A stretch of 64,000 nt of DNA from Flagellimonas allohymeniacidonis. GTDB taxonomy: Bacteria > Bacteroidota > Bacteroidia > Flavobacteriales > Flavobacteriaceae. The notes below the pieces were generated by a model. That model saw only the letters and a program-made list of their open reading frames with translations. It was not told where the DNA came from and made no database searches. The stretch lies in the NCBI RefSeq assembly GCF_004296335.1, contig NZ_SGIU01000001.1:1031290-1095289 (forward strand). The letters run 5' to 3'. Shown here in pieces: positions 62,371 to 64,000 of the stretch. Each line of letters begins with the position of its first letter. The first letter of the stretch is position 1. A program made the position numbers and the translations under genes.

Positions 62371-64000
62371 TTAAAAAGTGAGATTGAACCCCGTAGTGAT
62401 ATTTCTTCCCCTTGTAGTGAAACCAAAAACTTCAGCGAAGTCCTCATTCAGTATATTGTTGGCACTTAAGAACAATTTCAATTTGTTTGCCATCACTTCA
62501 TGTTCCAGATACAGATTCACCAGCGAAAATGCATCCAAGGTCACATCGGTAAAAGTGGTAAAATCGGTATCGAGTCTTTCCCCTGTGTACGCATAATCAA
62601 GTGAAATGTTGGTGGTTGGGCAGATCTGATATCCCAAGTTCAAATTGACCTTGTGTTCAGGAATCCGGATGGCATTGTCCCCTTCCCTATCGGTGTAGGT
62701 ATAGTTGGCACGCAAGGAAAACTCTTCGGTTGGGAACCAAAACGCTTCAAACTCAATACCGCTTACATCAATTTCATCTGCGACGTTGATACTTGTAAAA
62801 TTTTGGTCGAATCCAATGGTATTTTTTTCATTGCGGTCAAAATACAAAGCGCTAACCCTAAGCTTTTTGTTGATGAAATACTCTACCCCTCCTTCAATTG
62901 TTCTATTTTCCTCAGGTTCCAAATCGGGATTCGCCCCAAAATCCCCAAATAGTTGAATCAAATTAGGTGTGATGTATGAAGTGGCATAGGAACCCAGTAG
63001 TTTTACATAACCCTCGGAAGTTGTAAAAGCATAGGACGGATTTACATTGTAGACGAAATGGTTACCGTATTCCGAATGGTTGTTGAGTCTGGCTCCAGTA
63101 TTCAGGTTAAAGCCAAAATCAGACACATAAACCAGATTGAAATAGGGATCAACAATGGTGAAATCAGCCTTATTGGTAAATACAGCCTCATCTTTCAGGT
63201 AGTTTACACCTAAAATAGTATGCCATTTCTCTGCAAAAATGTACTTATTGTAAACATCCAAAACCAAGTTCTTCCCCTCAAATACACTTTCTCCAAAGGT
63301 GGAAATGCTCTCCGTTTCATAGTCTGTGTAGGCCGCATTGAGGTGAATGGAACCCTTAGTGTATTTAAAGGAAGTGGAAAGTCCCGCCCTTTCTTGGGCG
63401 GTTCTACTTTGATTGGGAGCTTCGGCCAAATCTGCATCAAACTCGTTGGTAAACTTGGTCTGATTTCCATAAATGGAAAGTTCAAAACTATCCGTGAATT
63501 GATATCCCAATTTGAGATCTGTACTAAATTGCGAGAAAATATCCTCTTCATTTTCAGGTGTCACCGCTGCAGATAATCCACTGGAGTATCGGTTGGAAAA
63601 ATTAATGCCATAGGAAAATCTGTTCACTGTTCCATTAACAAAGGCGTTGTTTTGAAAATTGCCCAAGTTGTAGTTTTGATCATCGGCTGTTTGATTGGTT
63701 CCAAGGGTAGACTGAAAATTGGCCGAAATCGGTTTCTTGGCGTTTTTCTTGGTGGTAATGTTGATCACGGCTGTAGCCGCATTGGTACCATATAAGGTAC
63801 TGGCCGCTCCCTTTATGATTTCTACCGACTCTATATTGGCAGCAGACAGCAATCTTAAATCATATTCCTGTGAGAACGATGAGGGGTCCGAAACGCGAAC
63901 ACCATCAACTATGACAAGGGCTTGTCGTCCTCTACCTCCTCGGGCAAATACCCCAAAAACAGATCCATCCCTGCCCCGGCTACCAGCAATTTCAATTCCA
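62371..64000 (-). CDS. TonB-dependent receptor, BtuB-like (5' end outside window)
   Basis: At least 543 residues of an outer-membrane receptor; the frame is open to the end of the window. It starts within the plug domain (FGVFARGGRGRQALVIVDGVRVSD, then IESVEIIKGAASTLYGTNAATAVINITTKK), continues with a beta-barrel and ends with the usual terminal GRNITTGFNLTF. A short receptor paired with a BtuF-like protein suggests vitamin B12 uptake. A cobalamin riboswitch, if any, would lie upstream, outside the window. Confidence 0.88.
   Translation of the reverse strand, partial: GIEIAGSRGRDGSVFGVFARGGRGRQALVIVDGVRVSDPSSFSQEYDLRLLSAANIESVEIIKGAASTLYGTNAATAVINITTKKNAKKPISANFQSTLGTNQTADDQNYNLGNFQNNAFVNGTVNRFSYGINFSNRYSSGLSAAVTPENEEDIFSQFSTDLKLGYQFTDSFELSIYGNQTKFTNEFDADLAEAPNQSRTAQERAGLSTSFKYTKGSIHLNAAYTDYETESISTFGESVFEGKNLVLDVYNKYIFAEKWHTILGVNYLKDEAVFTNKADFTIVDPYFNLVYVSDFGFNLNTGARLNNHSEYGNHFVYNVNPSYAFTTSEGYVKLLGSYATSYITPNLIQLFGDFGANPDLEPEENRTIEGGVEYFINKKLRVSALYFDRNEKNTIGFDQNFTSINVADEIDVSGIEFEAFWFPTEEFSLRANYTYTDREGDNAIRIPEHKVNLNLGYQICPTTNISLDYAYTGERLDTDFTTFTDVTLDAFSLVNLYLEHEVMANKLKLFLSANNILNEDFAEVFGFTTRGRNITTGFNLTF

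Noticed and set aside
62371..64000. Cobalamin riboswitch for the btuB-like operon
   Set aside because: Would lie upstream of the receptor start, which is outside the window; not visible here.

Overview
This window looks like a contiguous piece of chromosome from a marine-type member of the Flavobacteriaceae (Bacteroidota). The evidence is a set of Bacteroidota-restricted families (DUF4249, DUF4252, DUF4294, probable DUF6095 and DUF6495), two TonB-dependent receptors with carboxypeptidase-regulatory N-termini, the short rpsF-rpsR-rplI ribosomal operon, a monomeric isocitrate dehydrogenase, and many promoters of the Bacteroidota form TTG-N18-20-TAnnTTTG without Shine-Dalgarno-like leaders. A Muricauda/Allomuricauda-like genus would fit, but that is an impression. 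Almost all of the window is coding. I see no rRNA, tRNA, CRISPR array, IS element or prophage.

Layout. 1-5.9 kb: end of ribD, HAD phosphatase, EamA exporter and YigZ in an overlapping operon, a convergent thioesterase, then dnaA, a low-molecular-weight phosphatase and an RsmI-like methylase. 5.9-9.1 kb (minus): lysozyme-like protein, mltG, acetyltransferase, dapF (cell wall). 9.2-17.7 kb (plus): HtrA protease, long-form GAPDH, envelope coiled-coil protein, acetyltransferase, trmD, small membrane protein, rplS, a 0.6-kb non-coding stretch that holds a candidate structured RNA, and monomeric icd. 17.8-22.8 kb: TonB receptor with three DUF4249 lipoproteins. 22.8-34 kb: gluconate permease, small envelope proteins, M42 peptidase, NUDIX, hisS, collagen-like lipoprotein, a large TonB receptor, rpsF-rpsR-rplI. 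34.3-44.4 kb: a solo LytTR regulator, the nadC-yihY-DUF2147-priA operon, rlmH, a degenerate sensor, a SerB-SerA-ACT fusion, a methyltransferase and rdgB. 44.5-53.7 kb: DEAD-box helicase, envelope proteins, GH13 lipoprotein, VOC and SRPBCC proteins, a SpoU methylase, a sirtuin with no cysteine, a haem-binding protein and purB. 53.7-55.9 kb: an ECF41-type sigma factor with an azoreductase-cupin operon. 56-59.7 kb: MscS channel, then an ECF sigma/anti-sigma/DUF4252 x3 operon. 59.9-64 kb: S41 peptidase, a BtuF-like protein and a truncated BtuB-like receptor.

The two most interesting observations are these. First, the ECF41-type sigma gene and the neighbouring azoR-cupin operon carry nearly the same bipartite promoter ([T/C]GTCACG-N16-TGTC), each exactly 27 nt before the start codon; this predicts an autoregulated two-transcript regulon. 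Second, about 230 nt upstream of icd can fold into several consecutive helices and ends in a strong terminator, with no credible ORF; it looks like an independent non-coding RNA. Other points are a zinc-cysteine-free sirtuin, a sensor with a broken histidine-kinase H-box, competing inverted repeats in the dnaA leader, and three genes whose -7 boxes predict leaderless mRNAs.
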